From contig CM030718.1 of assembly GCA_017979445.1 (NCBI GenBank), positions 15,850,760-15,914,759 of the forward strand: 64,000 nt of DNA, read 5' to 3'. The notes under the pieces are model-generated. The model saw only the letters and a list, made by a program, of their open reading frames with translations, searched no databases and was not told the DNA's origin. A program made the translations under genes and the position numbers. Shown here one piece after another: positions 35,782-46,731 of the stretch; position 1 is the first letter of the stretch; each line of letters opens with the position of its first letter. The DNA is from Akebia trifoliata. Lineage: Eukaryota > Streptophyta > Magnoliopsida > Ranunculales > Lardizabalaceae.

Positions 35782-37314
35782 CTAGAGACAATTGCCCACA
35801 ACGGGTTTGATTACAGACTGAGAACTCGGGACACCATTTCCAAGTAGCAGGACTGAGTTTTCTTCTTTAGAATCTTTGCTTTGTTCAAACTTACTTCTTC
35901 TCCCTTGGCCAATGTTGCATTTGGTGGCGAAAAACTCATTAGGGACCATCACTCTAGTAAGAGGGGGGTTGGGAGGCTTATGATTGACTAAGCGGATGAG
36001 AAGGATTGGGTCAAACGAGAGTTGAGTGTTGGATACCATGTTCAAAGTCTGAGGGTGTTGGTAAGTGGGTAGAGGGTTGGTAGTAACATTTGACTGCTCA
36101 AGGGTAGGGACAATAACTTTTTTGGCATCAATAAGGTCTTGAACTGTGTGACGAAGAGTGACGCAACAATCAGTAAGATGACCGGGATTTTAGTGAAATT
36201 CACAAAATAGGTTGGGATTGTGAGAAGTGGGGAGTAGATTTGGTAAAGGTCGAGGTTGGAGAGGTGCAATGAGCCCTTTACTTAATAGTTTTTGAAAGAT
36301 AATGCTCAAAGGCATCCCAAGATTGGTGAATTTCTTGTGTGGTCGAGATTGATTAGGGTTAACTTGGTTACTAGACAAGATAGTAGATTGGACGGGTATA
36401 GTAGACGTATTGGCTACATAGGCGTGATCAGTGCTAGACTTGAAATTGGTGAAAGGCTTTTTGAACTTGTTGTCAGAAGGATTGGAAAGGATTCCGGAAG
36501 TGAAAGCATCTTCCAATTGGTTACCAACTTGCAATAGAGACTCGAATGTAGGAAGGTATTGGGAGACTAGATGTCGGGCATACCCTTGCGAGAGGTTTTT
36601 TAAGATAATAGCCACTTGTTCTTTCTCTGAAGGTCTATCCCACATTTGTGCAGCCTTGGCCCTCCAACGACCGATGAAGTCAGTAAATGTTTCCCCATTC
36701 TTCTGTTTAGTTGACTCTAAGTACCTTCTTGAAGTTTCAATTTCGGTACTGTATTTGTACTGATGCTAGAAAGCTTTTGACATATTCTCTCATGTTCCTA
36801 CTATAGTTGGATCTTGAGATATTAACCATCGTAGAGCTGACCCAGATAGAGTTCGTTGAAATAGCAATGTCATCTATTCATCGCTGAGCCCCATAGTACG
36901 CATGTTAGTAACATACACTTTGAGATGCATTTTTGCACAACCTACCCCACTGAACTTGTCCATTTCAGGCATCACAAATTTTTCTGGTAAGTGAATTCTA
37001 GGAGTACGACTCAGAGCTTCGATGCCTACTGCAATTTCATCGATACCATTTATATTCTTCAGAGCTGACTCTAGCTGAGACATTTTGTTGGCTAACACTG
37101 GATTCTCATCAACATACTTTTCGTCTCCGTCGAGTTCGAAGACTTCATGTGGACGTTTCTTTTTTACCTTCTTTCCTTTTAAGTCATCTAGGGGATTGTC
37201 CGTTGATTCCGAAATCTGTTCTAACACTTATACTTTGCTTCTTATACTGTTGATATCATTGACAAAGGCTGTCAAGATCTTACGAATCTCTGTAAACTCA
37301 GATTCTGAAGCCAT
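35782..37314 (-). pseudogene. Gag of element C, full length with five in-frame stops
   Basis: Starts at the ATG at 37314 (MASESEFTEIRKILTAF) and stays in one frame for 511 codons to 35782, with internal stops near 37228, 36871, 36798, 36774 and 36190. Features: a basic linker KGKKVKKKRPHE, a predicted helical segment around NKMSQLESALKNI, the capsid-like stretch TFTDFIGRWRAKAAQMWDRP, EKEQVAIILKNL, QYLPTFESLLQVGNQLEDAF, and a Cys/His motif CEFH-x-NPGHLTDCC followed by LRHTVQDLID, typical of Tat/Ogre gag. There is no frameshift. Each stop can be explained by one C-to-T change on one strand. Not translatable to full length as it stands. Confidence 0.88.
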
Positions 37315-40156
37315 CTTTTTTTATTGACTTGGTGCTGTCGCTCGTTCTAACCGACTGGACTTACAACTCCAACTAGGAGGTGGACGCTTGAGTTTGGGTG
37401 CAACGATAATCCTAAAACTCCATCAAAGGTGAAGTAGGCTTTTATCAATTAGAAATATAGGTCCGTCTTGATAGCATGGGTTAAGTTAACCCCTAGATTC
37501 AAATCTCTAACCAATGAAATATTTCGATCACGAAACATTATATGAAGATGATTTATCGATTGATCATGAATCTTAGAAAATTTTGAATCACGGTTAAGGG
37601 TTGTACGATTTTCTAAAAGTAAGATTCAGATTGTACTAGTACATCCCTTAATATGAATTTTTTACTGATCCTGATCTTGTTAAATATGAAATATTCAGTC
37701 TATTGAATTAAATTGGCCAATACAAGGTGATTGGGACCATGTACCCATTTGAATTTGGGCCAGTTTGACCCAATGGATCTAAATATTCTACTTGAATCAC
37801 TTCATCAACTATTAATCCAATCGGTCCATGTGTTGATCTATAAGATCCATTTACCAATTGGGCTAACTAGTTTAATTTGATATTGATTGGTATATCTCAT
37901 CAATTAAGTTTACTGGGTTGGATCGGTATTGCGGGTTGGATTGAAGCAGCGTGGACCGGTCCACCCACTTACCTTTGGGTTAGATTAAATAGAGCAACCT
38001 GGGAACACCAATAGTCAGTTCGGGTCATGACCTATAGGAAGGCTCCTAGACTCTAGGTTTACTACGTGCAATGCAATTTATCTGACCACCCTTGCCCAAG
38101 TACACCTATATACCTCTCGAGCGTACTCAATCAAATGGTACGTGGTGACTTGATTTTATATACCGTATAAGTGATAATCTAAAACTTCAACTCAATTCTC
38201 TGAAGTAAAAAACAACCATTTTAATCCCCAGATCAGAGGTGGCGCGCGATGCTTGAGCAAAGACACTCTTAAATCATCTCTTTTCTAGAATAGACGTAGT
38301 CTATCCTCCTAGTACCGTAGTACATTGGAGAAGGATCTCGCTTAGGCACTGGTTTTGACCAAGAAGTACAACTGATGTGCTTGGATCATCTTTGATATGC
38401 CTATGGGTACGAGTTAAGAGTTGTAGCTTTCATAAATGGTTGGGCATTCCACGAGGGGACCGACCACGTATTAGTACTACGTTGGCGGGACATGTAACTG
38501 TGTAGCTCACAATAGGTTAAAGGCTCAGGTCGCTCTAGCCTGGGTGCATCGATATACCTTTCAGAGTCACCTGATTAGACGGTACTGATGCCCCAGTTTG
38601 ATATACCCTAAGGTACGTGACTGGAGTTGTGGTATTCATGAATGACGTCGTATCTCCGAAGAGACCGAGCCACGCACTAGTGCCCCGTTTGCTATATGGG
38701 ACGTGCAAGCATGCAAAGCAGTAAATGTGCTAGTGGTATGTGCAAAACAGGATGGGGTGTACCTGGGTCCTTTTGCAAACAAAAGGGCCCATGGGCCTGA
38801 TCATATCATTACAACATTGAAATATTAATCACAATTCATAGCATCGAGATCAAAATCAAAATAAGCATATCCAAAATTTATCTGTAGAGATCATAGCATA
38901 TTAGATGGGCAATCAATCAGATCTAACACAAAAAAATCAATCAAATCCAAGCACAATTCTTTTCATGGTCCAATCAAAAAATCATTTTGGGTGACCTTAA
39001 ACAAGTCGAGATTTCAATGAACATTGAATCGATGCTATAACGGTCATTATTGAGATAAGGATTGATGAACCTTTTTTTTTTTTTTTTTTTAAATTGAATT
39101 TTGTTTTACTAAGCAGCAAAAAAAAGATTCTCTTAGCCAAAATTGATTTTGAAAGCAAAAGGAAATTTTTATTTATTTTCTTTTTGAATTTTTTGCATTT
39201 TCTAATTTATGAGTCAACAAATTTCTCAATGAGACTTAGGTTATCTCGACTAACACATTAAGAAAAATTACTAAGGGTCATTATGCCACGTGGTTCATCA
39301 TGTCGGCAATCCAATATCACAACCTTGTAAATTTTGACAGAAAAGTTTGGATCTGAAAATAGAAATCACATTACTTTTTTTTTTTATAGCTTTGATCCAA
39401 GGTTTTGAAAATGAACGGCTATGAAATCAAATTTAAAATCAACATTTAAAATGAAAATTAATTTTTAAGAATTTCTTTGAAAAAAAAAACAATATATATA
39501 TATAGATATTTATTTTAAAATTCTCAGAATTTCATTCGCTACAAGCATGTGCTAATGGATCACTTTTTCGAATGCCACGTGGCAAGGTCAATGACCCTTA
39601 GTAAGGATGAAACCTTGCTAAGCTAGTAAAACTAGCCCCCCAACAAATTATAAAACAAAACTTTTTTTTATGTTGCTGCCGGCAACATTCACAATCCAAC
39701 TCACACGTTTTTAATATGCTGCTGCCATTAAAAACATGAAAAAAAATGTTTACACATTGCTGGCAGCACAACACTCACAACCTGAATAATGAAAAAGACA
39801 TCATCTCACACACAAAAATTTTTTTATTGTTGCCAACACAGCACTCACAGCAAAGGAAGAAAGAAAAAAAAAATTCAATGTTTTTGTTGCCTCTATTTCT
39901 GCCAGCACAACCTTCTTTTATTTTTATGTTTTTGTTATGTTGTTGCCACAACCACAATGCTCATAACTCACAACTCACAATGCATGACTCATATTTCTAT
40001 GCTTGCCTCCATGAGACACAATCACTTATTTTTAGTATTGCTGGCAGCAACCACTCACACTTGAGCTATTTTTTTACCTTTTCTTTTAATCAACCAAAAT
40101 AGTAAAAAGAGTTTTTTATTTTTTTCAAAGTGCTGAAGAGCAAAGGAGACGCCTCT

Positions 40157-40188
<32 letters not shown>

Positions 40189-41367
40189 GTAAATCGGCAT
40201 TTAAGCCTTTCTTTTGGTTTTTTTTTTAAGAAAGAAAAAAAAAAGTTTTCAAAACAAACTAGGAATCGTTGGTTGAAGAAGAACCACACGATTTTTTTTA
40301 GAAAGTAGCCAACAGAAATTCGACTTTGAGAAAAAATGGCTCCTCGAAAGAGATTAGCCGTTTCACTTTGAATAAAAAGCTTTCCATCGATCAGCACAAT
40401 TTTCTTCAACAAACGAACAAAAGGGTGATTAAACTTGATCGAATAGATCTCAAGAGGGGCTGCCGATTTAGATTTTTGTGTATCTCCATCGACAATTTCT
40501 CGGTTCCTAAATCAATCGGATTGAGAGATCAAAACCGATTGTCTCTGTTGAAGAACGATGAAGCTGGGGTAAACAATGATTTGAAATGATGGTCTCTCTG
40601 TTAGAGACGATGAAAATGATGGTCTCTCTGTTAGAGACGATGGAGTGGGGAAGAAGACAGGTTTTTTTTTTTTTTTAAATGATTAAAAGGGTTTGACAAA
40701 AATAAAAGAACTATTTTACTAAGAGCACCCCATTAAGAAACATTGGGTTTAGAATTTAAAATCGATTTGTACTAGGGACAGACCACCCTTAAAAAAACAT
40801 TAAAATGAGGGGTTGCTGCTAACAGAATCTCAAAAAAAAAAAAACATTTTTTTTTGTTTTCCTTCTTGCTATCAATGGGCAGCACGACTAACATTAAAAA
40901 AAATATTATTTTTTTTGAAAAATTAACCAACAAATTAAATACATACTAATTTTTTTTTAAACTAAAAAAGAAATGATGTCCAAGGATCAATCGCACACAC
41001 CTAAAAAATATCACCTTTAAAAAAAAAAAAAATATGTACATGTTTCTTAAAAAAAAAAAATCAATAAAAAGAAAATAAAAATTTCGTTGTCCAACCGTCA
41101 TCAATCCATCTTCAATAAAACCAATCCTTTGAAATGTCGCATTATTTAGGGTCATTCCGAATGGCCTTTGATTAAGCCATAGAAAATAATATGTTGGATC
41201 AAGGTACTCCAAGTAGAACCAAATGATTAATGATTGGACCAACAAGAATAATGAATGAAAAATCGATAAACAAACAATAACTAGAAACTAATTAAATCAT
41301 GATAAAAAAAACTAGGTCATTGGCAATGTTCCCATACTTGGGACTTTTCAAGTTTGATCATCAATGG
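37315..41367 (-). other. Non-coding leader of element C
   Basis: About 4 kb between primer site and gag. It contains a (CT)n tract (40150-40188), a 30-bp direct repeat with hairpins GTCTCT-CTGTT-AGAGAC (40592-40608 and 40622-40638), a CTGCTGCC/TTGCTGGCAGCA-rich block (39670-40060), and about 190-bp related segments at 38380-38580 and 38590-38780 ending near CCTGGGTGCATCGATATACC. The block 38000-38780 has an inverted counterpart in E at 57950-58680. Open frames here look spurious. Confidence 0.75.
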
Positions 41368-41385
41368 TCCCCAGTGGAGTTGCCA
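41368..41385 (-). other. Primer binding site of element C
   Basis: Minus strand TGGCAACTCCACTGGGGA, one base after the 5' LTR end. Same site as in element E with two differences. Ogre-type elements are known to use a tRNA-Arg primer with a site of this kind; I did not check against a tRNA set. Confidence 0.85.
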
Positions 41386-41386
41386 C

Positions 41387-42948
41387 TGAAAGCGCCCTCG
41401 ATCTGCAGGGTACACGGATCCGCTTTTGACTTTTGAGGTTTGTGAGTCGCCACCTAGTTATTACGGTTTAGGAACCGAATATTGACTCTAAAAAGGTAAA
41501 TACTACTAATCTACAAAAGAAAAATACGGGTCCGGGGATCACGTTACGGGATTAGAAGGTGTTAGACACCAATCCCGCCCAGCAAACGTCGATCTTTACT
41601 TATTCCCAAAATAGAACTACATTGCTAAAAAAACCTAATTAATAAAAATTTAAATCTTTACCTTTACGAAGACAATGGTCTTGTTTCTTCAGATCTGGTA
41701 GAATATTTCTTCGTACAACACTCCTCGCTTCGTCCTGTCACCGGATTCGTTTCGGATCTCTAAAATAAAATATCTCCCTATGAATTTTTCTAATTTTTTT
41801 TTTTATAGATTCTGAGGTGTTTTGGAAGAGCTTTTAGGTGTTTTTTGAGCTAAAGTTGGGGTATAGATGTTAGGTAAGGAGTTGGGACTTCAAAATTAAG
41901 GTTTATCGGAGGTAAGGGAAGCTTTTTGACCTACTTTTTCTAGGGTTTATTTTTTATACGAAAATAGGTTGTAGGGACCCTTATTTATAGATTTTTTAAG
42001 TGCTTGTTTTGATAGAGTTAGTATTTAATTAGAATTATTTTAAATAGAGTTAATGTTTAATTAGAATTATTTTAAATAGAGTTATAATTTAATTAAAATT
42101 ATTTTAGGTAGAGTTATAGTTTAATTAGAATTGTTTTAAATAGAATTAATGTTTAATTAGAATTTTATTAGGATTTTGATTTTTAGTCTCACTCGATTGA
42201 CTTTAAGATTTTGACTTTAGTCTTCCTTGATTGACTTTAAGATCTTGACTTTAGTTTTACTTGATTAACTTTAAGATCTTAACTTTAGTCTTACTTGATT
42301 GACTTTAAAATTTTAATTAAAATTTCACTTTACATTAATTAATGTTTTAATTATTAATTTTGAAAATTTTAATTTTTAAAGTTATAAAATTATCGTTTTA
42401 TCCTCGGAGAGGACTTTTTGCATTTTAAGTTGATTTTCAATATTGTAGGATGTTTTGGAATCAATTTTTAGTAAAAAATTCAATGGGAATATTGGTTTGT
42501 GTTATTTATGAAATTTCTTATGCGAAATGGTCGTGAACTTTATTAGGGGCATTTTCGTAATTTTATCAAATTTTGTGAAAATTGACGAAATGATTTATTT
42601 AGTTCCAATTTGTTGTTTTATGTGTTTGAAAGGATTTTCCTAAGTGTAATGTAATCTCTAGGGATGTTTTGATGTTAGGGGTATTTTGGTAATTTAATCA
42701 TTTTTTAGTGATTTTTACTGTGAAGCTTCTTTTTGTCGACAAAATGATAATTTCTATGTTTTTGGAGTTATATTTTCCTAGCGTAGCATGGTTTCTAAAG
42801 TTTTGTTTGTTGTAGATACCTCATCCGAATTTCTAAAACATATCTAGTAACAAAATAAAGCATTGGAATAATTATCCATTCTTGGGAACCGTTACAATCG
42901 GGTTGACGAGTTGATTAATCAGGCGAGTGCAAAAATGGGGTGTCTACA
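41387..42948 (-). repeat. 5' LTR of element C
   Basis: 1562 bp, TGTAGACACCCC (at 42948) ... GAGGGCGCTTTCA (at 41387) on the minus strand. TATAAATAA on the minus strand at 41982-41990. Hairpin arms GGGATT (41548-41553) and AATCCC (41571-41576). Confidence 0.94.
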
Positions 42949-42953
42949 GATTC

Positions 42954-43166
42954 ATTTTTCAACAACTTTAAATTTTCTTGATAAGTTCAAAAATCCATGA
43001 AAAGAAAAAGAACAGTTTTAATCTTATTTGGTTGAGATGAATTTTATCCTCTTAGCTTAATTCTACTCTCCCTTTCTCTTGGGTTCGATCCCTTACTTGC
43101 TCCACAAGTAAGGTAAAAGTAAGATTAATATTAATTCCTGTGGGAAGAACAACGATAGTACCACCA
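42954..43166 (+). repeat. Solo LTR G, right part
   Basis: Continuation of 26219-27207 after element C. Ends AGTACCACCA followed by the ACATG duplication (43167-43171). Confidence 0.85.
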
Positions 43167-43171
43167 ACATG

Positions 43172-43700
43172 TCATCAATATAGACTTCTGCAGTTTTCCC
43201 TAATAGATCTTTGAAGAACTCTATTACCAATCTTTGATAAGTTGTTCTTGCATTCTTCAACCCGAAGGGCATAACTTTGTAGTAGTAAAGCCTTTGCTTG
43301 GTCTATTGGGCTAAGTTGTATCTTATTTTAGCCTGAATAGCCATCCATGAAAGATAGCCTTTTGTGACTTAAAGTCACATTTACTAATTGGTCTATCCTC
43401 GACATAGAAAAGTTAACCTTAGGGTAGGCCTTGTTTAAGTTTGTAAAATCATTACAAACCCTAGCTTTCCCATTCTTCTTTAGCATTACCACTATATTTG
43501 CTATCCAATCAAGGAATTGTACTTCTATGATAAACCCTGCTCTGATTAGCTTACTCATCGTTTCATTTATCATTTCTCTAAACTTAGGTGCTAATCTCCT
43601 TGGCTTATATTTCATTGGCTCCATGTTCAAATGGTGGCAGATCACTCCAGGGTTGATCCTCGGCATTTCTTCTAAGGACCATGCAAAAACAACCCAGTTC
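43172..43700 (-). pseudogene. Reverse transcriptase of element H (Ty3/gypsy), upstream part
   Basis: Minus strand. Reads MPRINPGVICHHLN, then LAPKFREMINETMSKLIRAG, FIIEVQFLDWIANIVVMLKK, NGKARVCNDFTNLNKAYPK, MSRIDQLVNVTLSHKRLSFM and DGYSG, then, after a frameshift, YKVMPFGLKNARTTYQRL and YIDDML, the catalytic RT motif. The metal-binding YIDD lies next to the insertion point of solo LTR G, and RT resumes at 26213. Typical of Tat-lineage Ty3/gypsy. Frameshifts and stops make it inactive. Confidence 0.9.
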
Positions 43701-43865
43701 CTTTTCAGCTAGTCTATTAGCTCTTTCAACTCTTCTGATTCCAACTCTGCTCCTACCCCAATTTACCTACCTTCCCCTACATCTACAATTTGGATGTTTT
43801 CCAGGCATGGGGGTATTCAAGGTTCGTTTTTCCCCCACTGTAATTGTTATTGATAAATGTTCTCT

Positions 43866-44286
43866 TCAGAAAGTTCTTCCTTGTCCAGCATACACACCTA
43901 GGCTGCTATGTGATCCCCCTCGTATATCCCACATCCTTTGAGGCATTGAAAATCTCAAGACCTGGTAGAACGTCGAAGGTATGGTCCCCATCTCATGGGT
44001 ACACCATCTGTCTAATATGGCATTGTGTGGGAAACTTGCTTCGATGACCATAAACCTAGTCATCAAGGTTATTGGTCGCGGCTGCACTGACAAGACTATT
44101 TTTCTCTATGATTTGGCTTGTTTTTCCATCAAACCCCATCAAAAGAGCTTTTTCTTGAGTGAGTACATTTCTATTAAGACCCATTTTTAGAAAAGTCGAA
44201 ACGTACAAGATGTCAATTAAACTGCCACTGTCAATCAATACTCTCTTGAGAGTGAAAGTGCCCACCTGGAGGGTTACCACCAGCAC
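43866..44286 (-). pseudogene. Aspartic protease region of element H
   Basis: Reads LVVTLQVGTFTLKRVLIDSG, where DSG is the active-site motif of retroviral-type aspartic proteases. It continues LIDILYVSTFLKMGL and KALLMGFDGKTSQII, then in a shifted frame TRFMVIEASFPHNAI, HEMGTIPSTFYQVLRFSMPQ and DIRG. Part of the gag-pro-pol polyprotein. Inactive through a frameshift. Confidence 0.88.
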
Positions 44287-44341
44287 ATCATAATAGGGTC
44301 TTGCTAACCCTCTAAATCTTTTTTGTGAAAGCCACGATTTA

Positions 44342-45490
44342 CTATTTGTAGGGTTCCATCTGTTCTATGGGCCCATTTCTTGCTGTATAGATGTGAACAA
44401 GGTTCTCTTCTCGCTGCTTCTTGGTTATTTCATCAGCCCTATTCTGGCCTGACCTTCTAGTTTTTTGCTTAAGGACAACATGTATAACTACTGTCCTTCC
44501 ATCTTGTCCTTCAACAGGTAGTTGATCTAGCCTTTGATTCCTGTCTTGGGATAGATTATCTTTCTGTTTTATGGGTAGGTCCCTCAGTCTGTCTTGCTTT
44601 GCTAATTTCTGCAGAAACCTTCTCAAGGCTTGGTACTTGTTAGTGGTGTGTGCTCACACCTTGTGATACTCTCAGTATCGTTCATCTCAAGGAAGTGGTA
44701 TTGGCCACTCAAAGTAAGGCTCGTTCGTGACGAATGGTAAGATTTTGTTACTCTACTATTGTGGTTGATACTGTTTGTTGGGCTTCACTACAGCGTATAT
44801 TACATTTCTTTTATCGGATGTGTTTTGGAGTTCATCTTCCAATCTGATGTGTTTTTCTACTTTTTCGAGTAGTTCACTTAGTACCTCGGGTTTCCTCTTC
44901 ACAAAAGACCTATACAACCCTGAGCCAAGTGGTAAAGAGTTTCTGAATGCCACTACTGCCGTTCTCTGGTCGCAACTTTCTCGGGATATCACTTCTTTCC
45001 TAAACCTCTTTGTAAATTCTTTGATGCTTTCTTCAGACTGTATTCTTATACTGAGCAAAGCGTCCATGTCTTCGCCACTCTTTCTATTGCTAATGTATCG
45101 TATTACAAAGGCAGTACAAAACTCCTCAAAAAAAGTTACTGATCTACACGACAATTTGTGGAACCAGTTTAGTGCATTTCCCTATAAACTAGAAGGGAAT
45201 AGCCTACCCATTAAGTCATCATTCCCTTTCTATAGTGCAAGCATTTGTTGGAAATGGAATAATGTTCTACTAGGTCCTTCATGCCAGAGTAAGGGGTAAA
45301 ATGTGGTGGCACGAACTTCTTTGGGATTTCTTCTGCCAAGTCTCCGTTGTAAAGAGAGACTTTTGAATTCCCTTGACAGCTTGTGCTGCCACCGTGCCAA
45401 TATCCACACTCTTTATTGTCTCATTTTCCTTCTGGATCATCTCTTTGATCTCCTCTCAAGTTAGACCCATTGTGGGCTCTACTCGAGTAG
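44342..45490 (-). pseudogene. Gag of element H (retrotransposon gag domain and C-terminal linker)
   Basis: 45300-45490 reads FVPPHFTPYSGMKDLVEHY with decay. 44756-45250 reads LQGNALNWFHKLSCRSVTFF, EEFCTAFVIRYISNRKSGED, ESIKEFTKRFRKEVI and VEKHIRLEDELQ, the core of the retrotransposon gag domain ('LxGxAxxWFxxLPxxSIxSFxxL' pattern). 44342-44626 is a charged gag-protease linker. In-frame stops separate the pieces. Its sequence is clearly different from the gag of elements B and C. Confidence 0.88.
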
Positions 45491-46480
45491 TTGGAGTAGC
45501 AACTTCTGTTTCTCATTCTCCCATTAGGATCAATGGTTGAGAACTTCCTTCTGCATTTGAAGTGCGATTGTCTCCAACAAGAAGTTGAGGATCATTCGGT
45601 AGGAGATCTTGTTTTGCTGGATACTGATTCTCAAGATACTGATTCAGGTTCCAATTTTGTTCGACTATGTCATCTCGTGATTTCTAACATCACCAAGAAT
45701 TGAGTATTTGTAGTAGGTATTGCGGGTGGAAGTGCATTAACTTCGATGGTTCTAGTAGATCTCCCCATGGTTTCGATTGAAATCATTATGCTATTGGGTT
45801 CCAACAGAAGGTGCTAGATTTGTGGGATCAGATTTCTGTGAACAGTGCTGATGGACTTTACCTCATAGATCCATAGTCACTCATACCACCTCCTTGCTAG
45901 TACCGATGTGGTACCTGCCAAAAATTCTTGACGCTCAAGTTAGAGAAGTAGAGGAATAATTAAATATATTAGTTAGACCTCCAATCCACCAAAAAGATCC
46001 CTTACTCTATGCAAATTATGTTATTTATAGATATTTTTTTTTAAATCAGGATTTTCCCTTCTCATAAGAGGTAATTTCAGAGAATCCCTGATTCCTAGGA
46101 TCCTCAACAGAATGGGGATCTTCTAGATTAGATATGCTATACTGGGGAGGTCTTCCCCAAGATCTCTAGGCTTGACGTGCACATATCAAGATTACGAGAT
46201 TTCTTTGACCAGGTCTGCCTTGCTTGGCAGACCAAGTCTTATTTAGTGTTGTGCTACCCTTCTAGCCAGGCCAAGTGTTCTCTGCCTTGACTTGCCCTTC
46301 TGTTAGGTAGCGCCCCGTATGTTGATCTGCGCATGGTACTACTCAACCGTCCTGGACATGTGTATGATCTAGATAACTACGCGGTTATTTCCCTCTACAA
46401 AAGGTATTAGGTTTTATCAATTAACTAGTTACGGTTTCGGGATTTTAAGTTTAGTAATAGATTAGAGTTCGCCAGTGCCA
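45491..46480 (-). other. Probable 5' region of element H (leader and decayed LTR)
   Basis: No coding sequence. 45900-45925 on the minus strand reads TTTTTGGCAGGTACCACATC, possibly a decayed primer-site region. 46140-46310 has LTR-like dyads such as GGTCTGCC-TTGCTT-GGCAGACC. I cannot define LTR ends. Confidence 0.35.
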
Positions 46481-46489
46481 AGCATCCTT

Positions 46490-46731
46490 TTTGGGATTAA
46501 GGGGGTAAAAGTGAAAAAAATGAAGTTGGATGTATTATTAAAAAAAAGATTAAAGGGTAAAAGTTGAAAAAGAATAAAGTGGGTTGAAGAGAAAATATAG
46601 TAAAGTTAGATGGGTAAAGAGGAAAAGCAATAATGTGAGTCCCACAAAAATTATAGTTGGATGGGATGTTTATCTTAATTGGAAGGAAGTTTGCCCCCAA
46701 CAAAAATGAACCTTATAGTTGTGTTTTATTA
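46490..46731 (-). mobile_element. Possible Helitron-type fragment
   Basis: On the minus strand the segment starts CTAG|TCTATATAATAAAACAC at about 46731. A 5' TC followed by TATATAATAAAA is the usual look of plant Helitron 5' ends. It runs through T-rich DNA to about 46490 with repeated CTTTTACCC words. No 3' hairpin plus CTAG found, so this is tentative. Confidence 0.3.

Larger units (their letters stand above)
27208..42948 (-). mobile_element. Full-length non-autonomous Ty3/gypsy element C (Tat/Ogre-like)
   Basis: Both LTRs are present (5' 41387-42948; 3' 27208-27367 plus 30565-31698) with a perfect target duplication GATTC (27203-27207 and 42949-42953). Order on the minus strand: 5' LTR, primer site (41368-41385), about 4-kb non-coding leader, gag (35782-37314), RT N-terminal remnant fused to an integrase C-terminal remnant (34721-35480), hairpin array, 52-bp tandem array, purine tract, 3' LTR. 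RT core, RNase H and most of integrase are missing, so mobility would need enzymes in trans. A solo LTR (D, 3192 bp) is nested in the 3' LTR. The two LTRs differ by 9 of 122 bases at their 5' ends (hand count), and the 3' LTR lacks about 270 bp. Confidence 0.93.

Noticed and set aside
39746..40102. 118-codon frame rich in His, Asn and Gln
   Set aside because: Composition follows simple CA/TT-rich leader sequence of element C; no homologous frame is kept in element E.
42949..43166. Thought at first to be the start of a separate element right of element C
   Set aside because: The GATTC and ACATG duplications show it is the right part of solo LTR G, split by element C.
43431..43712. Plus-strand open frame over the RT region
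   Set aside because: Antisense shadow of reverse transcriptase (YIDD and upstream RT segments are on the minus strand).
44775..45299. 174-codon plus-strand open frame
   Set aside because: Antisense shadow of the gag gene of element H, whose minus-strand translation has clear gag motifs.
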